This document shows, in pieces, positions 9,831 to 17,768 of a stretch of DNA of 64,000 nucleotides (its first letter is position 1; each line of letters starts with the position of its first letter). Both the position numbers and the translations under genes were made by a program. Source of the stretch: Crossiella sp. S99.2. GTDB taxonomy: Bacteria > Actinomycetota > Actinomycetes > Mycobacteriales > Pseudonocardiaceae. The DNA is taken from NCBI RefSeq assembly GCF_023094165.1, contig NZ_JALMDK010000002.1, positions 695,541-759,540 of the forward strand, in the 5' to 3' direction. The notes under the pieces were generated by a model that worked only from the letters and a program-made list of their open reading frames with translations, was not told the origin of the DNA and did not search any database.

Positions 9831-10236
9831 CGGAGTCTACGTCGCCGAAACCGGAGCCGACCATAGCAGAGAACGGTCGGCCGTCGCTGTCGACGAGCAG
9901 GATGCGTTGGGTGAACAGCGGCGGCGTGGTGGCGTCGAGTGCAACAATGTTGTGGTAGCTGGCCAGTTCGAAGAGCGTGTGGGTCACCTCGCGGATGGTG
10001 GTGCGATCCGGGTCGGCCTCGACCGATAGGCCCTCGACCCGGATCTCCAGCACCCGCTGCTGCGGCAGCACGGTAATCACGGTGCTCACGTGCGTCGGGA
10101 TGCCGCCGTCGTCGCGCAACTCGGCGATGTCTTCGGCCAGCCGCACGGCGGCGGCCTCCACGGTGTAGCCGAGGCCGACCCCGGCACGTGCGCCCCACAG
10201 CACTAGGCAATCCACTGTGGACTCGGAGCGTGTCAT
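9799..10236 (-). CDS. Hypothetical protein, convergent with the wall hydrolase
   Basis: 145 residues, not recognised. It is soluble, with alternating beta and helical segments (for example STVITVLPQQRVLEIRVEGL) and no Cys cluster or membrane segment. ATG 10236 is preceded by GGAG about nine bases away. Its 3' end runs 32 bases into the end of the wall hydrolase gene on the other strand, so the two transcripts overlap tail to tail. It is the last gene of the leftward accessory block; an inverted repeat lies just upstream of it. Confidence 0.65.
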   Translation of the reverse strand: MTRSESTVDCLVLWGARAGVGLGYTVEAAAVRLAEDIAELRDDGGIPTHVSTVITVLPQQRVLEIRVEGLSVEADPDRTTIREVTHTLFELASYHNIVALDATTPPLFTQRILLVDSDGRPFSAMVGSGFGDVDSVTPQQNRRDA

Positions 10237-10255
10237 GGTGATACTCCTACGGTCA

Positions 10256-10306
10256 GCCGGATCCGCTGTGTGGCAGACGAATCGACCATCACACGGCGGA
10301 TCCGGC
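10256..10306. terminator. Inverted repeat between two leftward genes
   Basis: Arms of 17 bases at 10256-10272 and 10290-10306 (GCCGGATCCGCTGTGTG and its complement, one mismatch) enclose a 17-base loop. It lies between the end of the RAMA gene and the start of the next leftward gene. It may stop transcription or bind a regulator; no T-run follows on the minus strand. Confidence 0.5.
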
Positions 10307-10337
10307 GCGGACCGGCATCGGGTTAGAAGGGGGCGGG

Positions 10338-11222
10338 TTACTTACCGCGCCGTGCGCGGAGTTCCGCGCGAAGGTCGCCCAACGTGCGGCCGTCGGATGC
10401 CCGCCGAAATGCGTTCCAGCCGTTCTGGTGGTTGCCACCCAGTGCGGTGGTGGCACCACACGGGTTGGCGAAGACACGGCCGTCGGCGAGGATGAGGGTG
10501 CCGTCGACCCGGATGCGCGCGGTGTGCCGGACTCCGAGGTTGCGGCGGTTCCAGACCAGTTCCTCGCCCGCCGTGACCAGTCCGGCGTCCAGCAGTTCGG
10601 CGATGCCGCCGCGCGCCCACTTGATCAGCGGCGGCGAGGTCGACGGCGGCGGAGTCTCCGACCAGATGGCGGCCTCGGTGGCGTCGCCGTGCAGCCCCAT
10701 CACGGCGGCGGCGGTGGGCGCGACGAGATTCGGCCAGCCGTCGTCGAGCCCGTGCCACTGGCCGACCCGCTGCCAGCGTCCCTGGTATGCCAGCAGCATC
10801 TCGACATCGGTGGCGTGGTCACGGGGCAGCGGGTACGTGGGATCGGCCGGGTGGGTCAGGCGCACGACGAGGTCGCCGTCGTACAAGCTGTCGGCCGGGG
10901 GCTGCTCGGCTATCCAGTTGCCCGCGAACAATGCCACCTCGCCCGCGCGGTCGGGGTCGGCGTCGCCGATGATGTCGACCGCCGTCACGAGCATCGCCCA
11001 CACGTCGTCGGGGCATCGCATCGGCGGCGGCGCGAACGCCGGGGCGAGGATCATCGTGTCCGGCGGCAGCCCCTCCCACGCCCGCATCGTCGCCTCGTCG
11101 TGCGGCTGTGACGCCCTGGCGGTCGCGGTGGTGTCATCGGGCTGGGGATCGGTTCGCGGTGCGTCCACGGCCGCGTCGGCGGCCAGTTCGGGTGGTTCGT
11201 GGATGTCGCGGTCGGTCATCAT
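10338..11222 (-). CDS. RAMA-domain protein, copy 1
   Basis: 294 residues. The C-terminal 85 residues fit the RAMA domain, a reader fold found with restriction-modification and DNA-modification genes: ELLDAGLVTAGEELVW, a central DGTLILADGRVFANP strand pair, then NGWNAFRR and a closing LRAELRARR helix. The N-terminal half (about 45-190) is a separate beta-rich domain without a known name; a 40-residue acidic tail precedes it. A second gene at 16109-16891 has the same two-domain layout, so these are paralogues. Start ATG 11222 or 11219. Likely role: recognition of modified DNA in the element's own biology or in conflict; this is inference from the domain. Confidence 0.7.
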   Translation of the reverse strand: MMTDRDIHEPPELAADAAVDAPRTDPQPDDTTATARASQPHDEATMRAWEGLPPDTMILAPAFAPPPMRCPDDVWAMLVTAVDIIGDADPDRAGEVALFAGNWIAEQPPADSLYDGDLVVRLTHPADPTYPLPRDHATDVEMLLAYQGRWQRVGQWHGLDDGWPNLVAPTAAAVMGLHGDATEAAIWSETPPPSTSPPLIKWARGGIAELLDAGLVTAGEELVWNRRNLGVRHTARIRVDGTLILADGRVFANPCGATTALGGNHQNGWNAFRRASDGRTLGDLRAELRARRGK

Positions 11223-11539
11223 TGTCTATGCGCCCCTTCGGTTTCCGGGTTAGCGGCCGGGTGGCCGACGTGTATGGACGCTTCGTGACCGCGTGGTTGT
11301 CAACGGACATGTGCGCAATGGGGCCGAAGTGGACCCGTGTGGCGCAACGATTCCCAGGTCCGCGCCACCGTCTACACGAGACAGACGTCTTGTTTGCCGA
11401 ACCCGCTTGACTTCATGGGCCGAAGGAAGCGTCCATAGTCGTGTAGCCCGAACACACCGGCAGCGCACCGGGGGCCACACCCGCTCCGGCCGGGGCATGA
11501 CCACCCGCCACCGATCATGAACGCGAATCGAGGGATGTC
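11223..11539. other. Divergent intergenic region
   Basis: 317 bp between the leftward RAMA gene and the rightward double winged-helix gene. No convincing coding frame is present on either strand. It must hold promoters for both directions. A small palindrome GACGTC lies near 11386. The GAGGG ribosome site for the + gene is at about 11527. Confidence 0.5.
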
Positions 11540-12421
11540 ATGTCCAGCAAGACCCGCACCCGCAAAACCCGCACCACCACCGCCAGCGCGACCGGATCCG
11601 CTCCGACGTTGCGGCCGGTTCCCGAGCAGACCGTCGCCGCGAAGGTCCGCACGGACACCGAAGACAAGCTGTGGGAGGCGTTGCACGCCGCCCCGAACAG
11701 CACCGCCGCCGACCTGTCCGCAGCAGCGAAGATCGGGAAATCGACCGCGCAGAAGATCCTCGCGAAATGGGCCGCCGACGGCAGCGTCACCCGCACCGCC
11801 GGGATCGCCGAGGGCGGGCGGCGCGCCGCCGACCTGTGGGCGATCACCGAAGTCGACACCACCCAGACCGACCTGACCCCGGTGGACACCGCTGCGGCGG
11901 AGGACGCTGACGCGACCGACACCACGCAGGCCGAAACGGTCGCCTCGGACGCAACCGACGCCGACGACTCCGCAGTCACGGAGGAAGACCCCGTCGAGCA
12001 GACGGACACCGCAGCCGATGGCGCGCAGGACCCGGCCGACTCCGACGACGCCGCCCCCGTGGATGCCGAGCCTGTTGTCGCCGAGGTGAACGACCCCACC
12101 GCCGCCAACGGCGCGGACGGCGCGACGACCGACGGCGACACGACGACGGAGAATGGCGCGGACGCGACGGACGAGAAGAAGGCACGGTTGGCACCCGGTG
12201 GGTTGCGCGGGATGGTCGAGGACTACCTGCGCGATCACCCCGGCGAGCAGTTCGGTCCCACCGCGATCGCGAACGCGTTGGGCGGGAAATCCTCAGGCGC
12301 GGTGAGCAACGCGCTGGACAAGCTGGTCGAGAGCGGCGTGGCGGCGAAGACGCAGGACAAGCCGAGGCGGTTCGCGCTCGCCCCGGCAGAGCAGGAAGCG
12401 GCTCCCGCGCCGACGAACTAA
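11540..12421 (+). CDS. Protein with two winged-helix domains and an acidic linker
   Basis: 293 residues. Residues about 35-105 form a MarR-like winged helix (ADLSAAAKIGKSTAQKILAK as recognition part). A long Asp/Glu/Ala/Thr linker (about 110-220) has almost no hydrophobic residues. Residues about 225-285 form a second winged helix containing IANALGGKSSGAVSNALDKL. This second domain is closely similar to the N-terminus of the MoxR-type ATPase at 19568-20764 (IAAALGGKSSGAIGNALAAL). Probably a DNA-binding regulator or architectural protein of the element. It is the only rightward gene in the 9.8-21 kb block and ends at a very strong hairpin. Confidence 0.75.
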   Translation: MSSKTRTRKTRTTTASATGSAPTLRPVPEQTVAAKVRTDTEDKLWEALHAAPNSTAADLSAAAKIGKSTAQKILAKWAADGSVTRTAGIAEGGRRAADLWAITEVDTTQTDLTPVDTAAAEDADATDTTQAETVASDATDADDSAVTEEDPVEQTDTAADGAQDPADSDDAAPVDAEPVVAEVNDPTAANGADGATTDGDTTTENGADATDEKKARLAPGGLRGMVEDYLRDHPGEQFGPTAIANALGGKSSGAVSNALDKLVESGVAAKTQDKPRRFALAPAEQEAAPAPTN

Positions 12422-12441
12422 TTTAACGCCCGAACGAGATG

Positions 12442-12494
12442 GCGAATGTGGTTGTGTCCCAACGGAATTCCCGTTGGGACACAACCACATTCGC
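12442..12494. terminator. Bidirectional terminator, 24-bp perfect stem
   Basis: Arms 12442-12465 and 12471-12494 (GCGAATGTGGTTGTGTCCCA at the start) are perfect complements over 24 bases with a 5-base loop AATTC. It sits 20 bases after the + gene and 10 bases from the stop of the convergent - gene. There is no T-run, as is usual in high-GC actinomycetes. Confidence 0.85.
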
Positions 12495-12503
12495 GTCCGC
12501 CCG

Positions 12504-13193
12504 CTATTCGGTCGGCAGATCTCCGGGCAACGGGGTCGGCGCGTGTGCCTGGTCGGCGAGATGCGCCCACCACGAACCGGTGTCCTGGACCGACACGGCA
12601 ACCCCGAGCGCGACCAGCACCCGCAGCACGTAGACCTCGATGAACGAGATCTGGTTGCGCACAACCTCGTGCGTTGCCGCGAAATCGCCTGCGTCCAGGG
12701 CATCGCTGAACGCTTGGTCGGCGGCGCGGTTGTCGCGGTCGGCCTCACACAACGCCGTCAGGACGGCATCGGTCGCGACGGCGTGCCCGGCTTCAGCTGC
12801 CCACGAGACGGCAGCCTCGGCGATCGCGGTCATCGCCCTGGAGTCGGCGACCGCCGCCCGGCCCGCGCTGTCGGGCGGGGCGTTGAGCACCGTGATCCAC
12901 CGATGCCCGTCGGGGCTGTCGGCCAGCAGCAGAGCGGTGTCGCTGTCGCCGACGACCGCGATCAGCACGGGCGCGGCCGTGGCCTCGACCAGCTCGGCGG
13001 CCCAGCCGGGTATGTCCGGGGATTCCCCCATGACAGCGGCGAGCTGCCAGTGGTCGTCGCGGCGGCTGACGAGCTCCGCCTCGTGCGGGGCCAGCATGTC
13101 GATCAGCGAGACCTGAGTGCGGGCGAGGATGAGCGAACCGGTGAAGCCCATGATCGGAACCTTGTCGTTCGGCGTGGTCAGCGCGGTGGCCAC
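12504..13193 (-). CDS. Hypothetical protein
   Basis: 229 residues, not recognised. It is Ala-rich and mostly helical, with an N-terminal beta-rich part (IMGFTGSLILARTQVSLIDM) and no Cys cluster or membrane segment. ATG 13193 lies 16 bases inside the end of the upstream frameshifted gene, which indicates coupled translation. It ends at the shared hairpin. Function unknown; it belongs to the leftward accessory cassette. Confidence 0.65.
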   Translation of the reverse strand: MATALTTPNDKVPIMGFTGSLILARTQVSLIDMLAPHEAELVSRRDDHWQLAAVMGESPDIPGWAAELVEATAAPVLIAVVGDSDTALLLADSPDGHRWITVLNAPPDSAGRAAVADSRAMTAIAEAAVSWAAEAGHAVATDAVLTALCEADRDNRAADQAFSDALDAGDFAATHEVVRNQISFIEVYVLRVLVALGVAVSVQDTGSWWAHLADQAHAPTPLPGDLPTE

Positions 13194-14027
13194 GGGTGCG
13201 GTTGATGGGTGCGGTGGGCGGTGACGGCCTGCGCGGCGACGTCGGCGGCCGACTCCAGCAGCTCACGGGCGTGGTCAGGGTTATTGCCCTCGGCGTAGCG
13301 GTCGGCGTCGAGCACGAACCGCAGCGCGGTCACTACACGCCCGTTAGCGAACGTCGCATCGGCAGGCAGCACGTGCAGGCCACGAGCCGGGCCGGGCCGC
13401 AGCAGGCCGTGCATGACCTCGCGGACGGCTGACGCGGCGAGGTCGGCCAGAGGCCAACGCCGGCCCAGCAACGTACTCCGCGGCGCCGGCCACGGCGAGG
13501 GCGACCTCGCCGCGGTGCGCGAGGTAGGCCGGCGGCAAGGTGGCTCTGATCGGGATCGGCAGGCCCCGGAAGCCGGTGTAAGTGAAAGTCGCGGTCTTCG
13601 GCGTGGTGTCACCGAACACGGGCAGCGCAGCGTCCGGACCGGTGGCGACCCCGGCACCGCCGTCGGGGCGGCGCGGGTCGGGCCGGAACCACGGACCGCC
13701 GTGGGCGGACACAAGCGCCTGCCCGTCGGCGAGGGCGTAGGCGTACCAGCCGCTGCTGGTGGTGGCCAGCCACGGCCAATCCGCCTTCCCGTCCGGGCCA
13801 GGTACGGCGACGAACCCGACCTCGGCGGCCCGCTGGCGCACGAGCAGTGCGGCGACGGCCATCGCGAAGCCGTTCCGATCGGTGGCGGAGAGCACGGCGG
13901 TCGTCTCGGCGTCGCCCGCCGCGCCGAGACGAGCCAGCTCGGCCGGGCCGCCCACGTCGGCCAGTGAGCCCAGCCAGCGGGCGTTCGGTCCGGTTCCGAC
14001 GTAGAAGTCGGCGTGGTCACGGGGCAT
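13178..14027 (-). pseudogene. Frameshifted gene related to the 14780-15118 protein
   Basis: From ATG 14027 (GGAGG eight bases ahead) a credible protein begins ADFYVGTGPNARWLGSL and stays protein-like for about 190 residues, to GAAEYVAGPALA. After about base 13460 this frame becomes Arg/Pro junk, while the neighbouring frame becomes protein-like (LADLAASAVREVMHGLL onward) to the stop at 13178. Joined, they make one protein of about 280 residues. The first 110 residues resemble the intact 112-residue protein at 14780-15118. Either a mutation, a sequencing slip or programmed frameshifting explains this; coupling of the next gene to the 13178 stop shows the second frame matters. Confidence 0.7.
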
Positions 14028-14060
14028 GCTGGTTACCTCCGGGCGGTAGCGCGGCCGAGG

Positions 14061-14399
14061 TCAGTCGGCCTTCACCCAGACGCACCGAGCGGGATCCCAG
14101 GTCGCCTCGGTGTAAAGGCGGTTGAGGTCGGGAAAACCAGGGCCGATCATCCAGCCGAGTTGCTCGCAGTCGACCAAGCCGGGCCACCACCCGGTCCAGA
14201 CGTCTCGGCCGCAGTCATGGTCGAGGTCGCACATCAGCCGCTGCAGCCCGGTCACCAGGCACCGCGCGACGTCACACCCGCCGTCGTACTCGTCGTATTC
14301 GTGTGGCTCGCCGACGGCGACGGCGCAGTCCGGACAGGTCGCCTCGAAGTCCAGGAGGCGGACCTGATTGCTCTGAGCGTTTTCGTTGTTGTCGTTCAT
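14061..14399 (-). CDS. Small Cys-rich protein, probable zinc binder
   Basis: 112 residues from ATG 14399, which has AGGAGG five bases ahead; an in-frame ATG farther up overlaps the previous gene and is less likely. The motif CPDC, then GEPHE, GCDVARC and a further Cys/His pair (CDLDHDC) resembles the short zinc-binding proteins of actinobacterial phages and mobile elements. The end is Trp-rich. Function is not known. It is one of a run of small leftward genes that each have their own strong ribosome site. Confidence 0.6.
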   Translation of the reverse strand: MNDNNENAQSNQVRLLDFEATCPDCAVAVGEPHEYDEYDGGCDVARCLVTGLQRLMCDLDHDCGRDVWTGWWPGLVDCEQLGWMIGPGFPDLNRLYTEATWDPARCVWVKAD

Positions 14400-14422
14400 C
14401 GCGCCTCCTGTGTCCGACGGGT

Positions 14423-14731
14423 TCATCGTCGGGCTCGTCCCAGAAGTTCGTTCCATGCTTTGGCCTCGTGCGACGCGTTCATCCGGATGGACTTCCACGC
14501 CGGGTTCGTCTCGGCGATCGCGAGCTCGGTGACCAGTGACGACCCCTGGGTCATGACCTCGGCGATCCGCAGGTGCATCGACGCGGAGTCCATCGCTCGC
14601 CGGTACTCGTCCGGGTCGGAGGCGTAAAGTCGCTGTGCGTTCGCAAACTCGTCTTCGGCGGCGGCGCAGTGATCGGCGGCGGACATGGCCTGCCTCGTGA
14701 TGGATGGTGTTGTTGTGACGGCCTCCGACAT
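14423..14731 (-). CDS. Small helical hypothetical protein
   Basis: 102 residues, mostly charged helices (for example ADHCAAAEDEFANAQRLYAS and DSASMHLRIAEVM), with no membrane segment. ATG 14731 follows AGGAG nine bases ahead. The stop lies 23 bases before the next start. It looks like a small soluble helical-bundle protein; no family is recognised. Confidence 0.6.
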   Translation of the reverse strand: MSEAVTTTPSITRQAMSAADHCAAAEDEFANAQRLYASDPDEYRRAMDSASMHLRIAEVMTQGSSLVTELAIAETNPAWKSIRMNASHEAKAWNELLGRARR

Positions 14732-14779
14732 CGTGAACTCCTGTTGTTCTAGTAGGGAATGGGATCGGTTACGTCGGTC

Positions 14780-15118
14780 TTACTGCGACACTCTCTGTTG
14801 GACACGCAGCCACGCGCGCCCGGTCGTGATCCACACCCGACCGTGGGCGAACGTGAACACCCAGTCCGTGTCGTGGCTGTCGGGCCACAACCACGGCCAG
14901 CCGTTGCGTGGGTGGTAGCCGTGCCCGTGGTCCTCATCGGCCCACACGTCGAGCAGGTCGGTCACGGCGTCGGCGTAGGTGAGCGGGTCGGTTGCGTCCA
15001 GTAGCAGCCGTCCACATGCGATGGCGCGCACCGTGGCGGGGTCGGCGTCGCCTTGGAGTGAGCCGAGCCAGACGGCGTGCGGTCCGCGCCCGTCGTAGAA
15101 GTCGGCGGTGGTGGTCAC
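14780..15118 (-). CDS. Hypothetical protein related to the frameshifted gene
   Basis: 112 residues from GTG 15118. It opens ADFYDGRGPHAVWLGSLQGD and later has NGWPWLWPDSHDTDW, both with clear counterparts in the frameshifted gene (ADFYVGTGPNARWLGSL and DWPWLATTSSGWY). The two are therefore paralogues in one cassette. Trp and Asp are abundant and no catalytic motif is evident. The gap to the upstream stop is three bases, so it is coupled to the preceding gene. Confidence 0.65.
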   Translation of the reverse strand: MTTTADFYDGRGPHAVWLGSLQGDADPATVRAIACGRLLLDATDPLTYADAVTDLLDVWADEDHGHGYHPRNGWPWLWPDSHDTDWVFTFAHGRVWITTGRAWLRVQQRVSQ

Positions 15119-15121
15119 CGG

Positions 15122-15466
15122 TCACCTCTGCGGCGGGCGGATCGCGTCGCGGAGTCGCTGTTCGATCTCGAAGCTGTCGCGGGCGGTCAGAATGGTGGTC
15201 AGCACGAGGACGGCGTCACCTTCGGAGACCGGGTTCACGGGTTGGCCGTCGAGGGTAAGAGGACGGCCGAGGGCGGTCACGATGTACCAGTCGGACTGGC
15301 GGACGCGGTCGGCGCAGTAGTAGCTGCCGACGAGTGCCCCGTCGCGGGTGACGGTGCCGTACAAGGTTTGTTGTGCGTCGGCGGGGTCGGCGACGATCGC
15401 GGTCACCTCGCAGCCGTTCTCCGTGAAGCGACGGCTGACGGTCTCGGGAACTTCATACGGTGTCAT
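15122..15466 (-). CDS. Hypothetical protein
   Basis: 114 residues, not recognised. It is beta-rich in the middle (TLYGTVTRDGALVGSYYCAD, VRQSDWYIVTALGRPLT) with a C-terminal helix that ends RLRDAIRPPQR. ATG 15466 has AGGAG about six bases ahead. It probably shares a transcript with the next gene, which starts three bases after its stop. Confidence 0.6.
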   Translation of the reverse strand: MTPYEVPETVSRRFTENGCEVTAIVADPADAQQTLYGTVTRDGALVGSYYCADRVRQSDWYIVTALGRPLTLDGQPVNPVSEGDAVLVLTTILTARDSFEIEQRLRDAIRPPQR

Positions 15467-15493
15467 GGTGATCTCCTGTGGGTGGGGTGTTTC

Positions 15494-16072
15494 CTATACC
15501 CGGCTCGGAAGGTCGAAGTAGCATTCGTCGTCGCAGTCCTGAGCGCCTTTGCTTGCTACGAAAGGGCATTCGTCGCGGTGGGCTTTGGTGAAGGTGACGC
15601 TGCCGTCGGGGTGCTCGAAGATGTGCAGCGTTCCGCCGTTGTTGGTCGCCCACGTGATGTCGTTCGGGGCGATGCGGCATTCGGCGTTGTAGCCGCTACT
15701 GGTGGCCAGCAACGCGCTCACCGCGCGGTAGAGATGGGGTGACAAGCTCACCGTGGGCGGCGGTGCGGCGAGAATCTCGGCGGCGCGATGCAGCAGCCGC
15801 TCGGCGAGCGGGCCGAGGACGGCGGCGGCGTTGACGTCCAGGCTCGGGGGTGGGGTGTCGTGCCACCAGTTGTTGAGATCGTCGGCGGCGAGGCTGGTCC
15901 AGTCTGTCTGGTCGGTGAGCACCTCGGCGACGGCACCGCTGTCGTTGAGGTAGACGCCTCGCTCGAGGTGGGCGCGGACGGTGCGCCCGGCTATCTCGAC
16001 GACGCGGGTGTAGTGGTAGCGGGCCGGGGTGGCTCCGGCGTCCTGGTCGCGTTCGGTGATGGCAGTGGTCAT
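15494..16072 (-). CDS. Hypothetical protein with Cys-rich end
   Basis: 192 residues, not recognised. The first 60 residues are beta-rich and carry aromatic residues (YHYTRVVEIAGRTV). The last 30 residues hold four Cys (ECPF, DCDDECYF), which may bind metal. A central helical part has LLHRAAEILAAPPP. ATG 16072 has GGGAG about eight bases ahead. It lies directly downstream of the second RAMA gene. Confidence 0.6.
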   Translation of the reverse strand: MTTAITERDQDAGATPARYHYTRVVEIAGRTVRAHLERGVYLNDSGAVAEVLTDQTDWTSLAADDLNNWWHDTPPPSLDVNAAAVLGPLAERLLHRAAEILAAPPPTVSLSPHLYRAVSALLATSSGYNAECRIAPNDITWATNNGGTLHIFEHPDGSVTFTKAHRDECPFVASKGAQDCDDECYFDLPSRV

Positions 16073-16108
16073 CGCGGTCTCCCGTCGGATGGGTGGGTTT
16101 GTCGCGGT

Positions 16109-16891
16109 TCAGCGGGTGGCGAGTGCGGTGCGCAGGTCTGACAGCGGGCGGTCGTCGCGGGCACGTCGCCAGAGGTGCCAGCCGTTGACCGTGGAGCCCG
16201 CGAGACTGGTCGCGAGCGCGGTGACGGTGGAAACGGCGAACTCGTGCGGTCCGCCGTCGTGCAGGACACCGCCCTGCCGGACGGTGGCGGTGTGCCCGTT
16301 CCACACCAGCTGCTCGCCCACCTCGACGAGTCCGGCCTCGATCAGCTCGGCGAGGGCATCCGGGTGCGCGCGAGGCGCCGGCGAGGCCGCCGCGGACTCG
16401 CCGGCGAGTCCGGCAGTAAGCAGTCCTGGAGGCAAGGCGGCGGCGATCGGTCCGGTCAGCGTCGCCCACTGGGCATCCTTGAAGGCGACGTCGGCGAGGT
16501 AGCGCATGTGCACGAGTGCCGACATCGCCACCTCGTGCGGCCAGCGCGTGCCCACCGCCTGCCACGTGCGGACCGTGGTCCACCCGCCCTGGGTGGCGGC
16601 TACGACCTCGACGTCGGCCACGGCGAGGTCGTCATCGGCGGGTGCGAGCAGGCGCACCACGACGTCTCCGGTGTGCAGGGCGGCGGGCGGGGGTGCGGGC
16701 AGCCACACGCCCGCGAGCAGGTCGGTGGTGTCGGTGGTCCGTACCGCCACCACGACCAGCCCCCACATCCCGTCGGGCGGGCGTAGCGGCACGGCGCGGG
16801 GTGGTGCCGGGGCGACCAGCACCGACTCGGCCGGAAGGGCGACACAGGCGTGGTTGGTCCGTGTGGTGTTGCCGGGGGCGTTGCTGGTCAC
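16109..16891 (-). CDS. RAMA-domain protein, copy 2
   Basis: 260 residues from GTG 16891, which follows GGAGG. It repeats the layout of the gene at 10338-11222: an N-terminal beta-rich domain (MWGLVVVAVRTTDTTDLLAG region) and a C-terminal RAMA domain with ELIEAGLVEVGEQLVW, NGWHLWRRARD and LSDLRTALATR. Sequence identity between the copies is highest in the RAMA part. The acidic N-terminal tail of copy 1 is missing here. Likely a reader of modified DNA; the modification, if any, is not evident from nearby genes. Confidence 0.7.
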   Translation of the reverse strand: MTSNAPGNTTRTNHACVALPAESVLVAPAPPRAVPLRPPDGMWGLVVVAVRTTDTTDLLAGVWLPAPPPAALHTGDVVVRLLAPADDDLAVADVEVVAATQGGWTTVRTWQAVGTRWPHEVAMSALVHMRYLADVAFKDAQWATLTGPIAAALPPGLLTAGLAGESAAASPAPRAHPDALAELIEAGLVEVGEQLVWNGHTATVRQGGVLHDGGPHEFAVSTVTALATSLAGSTVNGWHLWRRARDDRPLSDLRTALATR

Positions 16892-16959
16892 GACGTGACC
16901 TCCTTCGGTGTGGGTTGCGGGGTTCCGGACGTGCCGAGGCGGGCGTCGGCTCGAGGCCG

Positions 16960-17430
16960 CTAGCCGTTCACAGCGGGTAAGCCGAGGGCACAGCCCGGTT
17001 GGTGGATCGACTCGTCGCGGGCCTCGTCGGCGATCGGGCTGTCGCCGTCGGGGTCGAGGTACTCGCCGAGGTCGCCCAAGGTGGCGATGCGGGTGACCGG
17101 GACCTCGGCGTCACAACCGGGGCAACGGTCGAGGAGCAGCCAGCCGTCGCCGGGGGCGGTGAAGTCCGGGATAAACCGCCACGCGCGCCCGGTCACCGGG
17201 TCGGTGACGGTGATCAGGTCACCGGGAACCGGTCCGGTGCGGGTGCGATAGATGCGACGCGGGTCATCGGTGACGAGCACGCCGTCCACACCGACCTGCA
17301 GGGCGGCGGCGATGGTGCGCGCGACACGGGCACGGCGTGCCCAGCGGTTCCACTGGTCGGCGTCGTCGTGGCGGTGGTGGAATCCGTCGGGGTCGGCGGT
17401 GCGGTGGGCGCGCGCGGCGTGCAGGGGCAC
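16960..17430 (-). CDS. Hypothetical protein with a zinc-ribbon-like pair
   Basis: 156 residues from GTG 17430. A His-rich N-terminus (GFHHRHDDADQWNRWARRAR) leads to a helix, a beta-rich middle (PGDLITVTDPVTGRAWRFIP) and a CPGC pair with two more Cys later (one in QPGCALGL). The upstream gene's stop at 17473 overlaps an ATG (TGATG) whose frame reads MTTTAPGLTAALAERA and then degrades, so the true start may be 17473 with a frameshift near 17430. I keep the GTG as the simplest reading. Confidence 0.5.
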   Translation of the reverse strand: MPLHAARAHRTADPDGFHHRHDDADQWNRWARRARVARTIAAALQVGVDGVLVTDDPRRIYRTRTGPVPGDLITVTDPVTGRAWRFIPDFTAPGDGWLLLDRCPGCDAEVPVTRIATLGDLGEYLDPDGDSPIADEARDESIHQPGCALGLPAVNG

Positions 17431-17472
17431 GCTCGGCCAGCGCGGCGGTAAGTCCGGGCGCGGTCGTGGTCA

Positions 17473-17727
17473 TCACGACCACCCCAGGGCGTTGGCGGCG
17501 AGCGCGGGCAGGTACCCGACCTGCGCGCCCGCGCCGAGCCACACCACGGGCGGGTCGGTGCGCGTGGGGCCTTCGTACTCGGCGTCGTCCGGGGTGCACG
17601 CGACCCGCGCGAGGAGATTCTCCAGCGGGTAGCCGGGTTGCGTGGCGAGCCGTACCGGGGCGGTCGGGTCGTACTGGTCGAGGGCGGCGATCAGGTCACC
17701 CACGGTCGCGATGTCGGTGTTGGTCAT
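17473..17727 (-). CDS. Small conserved-looking hypothetical protein
   Basis: 84 residues. It starts TNTDIATVGDLIAALDQYDP, a pattern seen in many short proteins of actinobacterial mobile elements, and continues with PVRLATQPGYPLENLLARV. ATG 17727 has GGAG about nine bases ahead. No function is known to me. It lies between the vWA gene and the Cys-pair gene. Confidence 0.6.
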   Translation of the reverse strand: MTNTDIATVGDLIAALDQYDPTAPVRLATQPGYPLENLLARVACTPDDAEYEGPTRTDPPVVWLGAGAQVGYLPALAANALGWS

Positions 17728-17768
17728 CGAAAGTCATCTCCAATTCCGGGGTTCCGGGTGCGGGTTGT

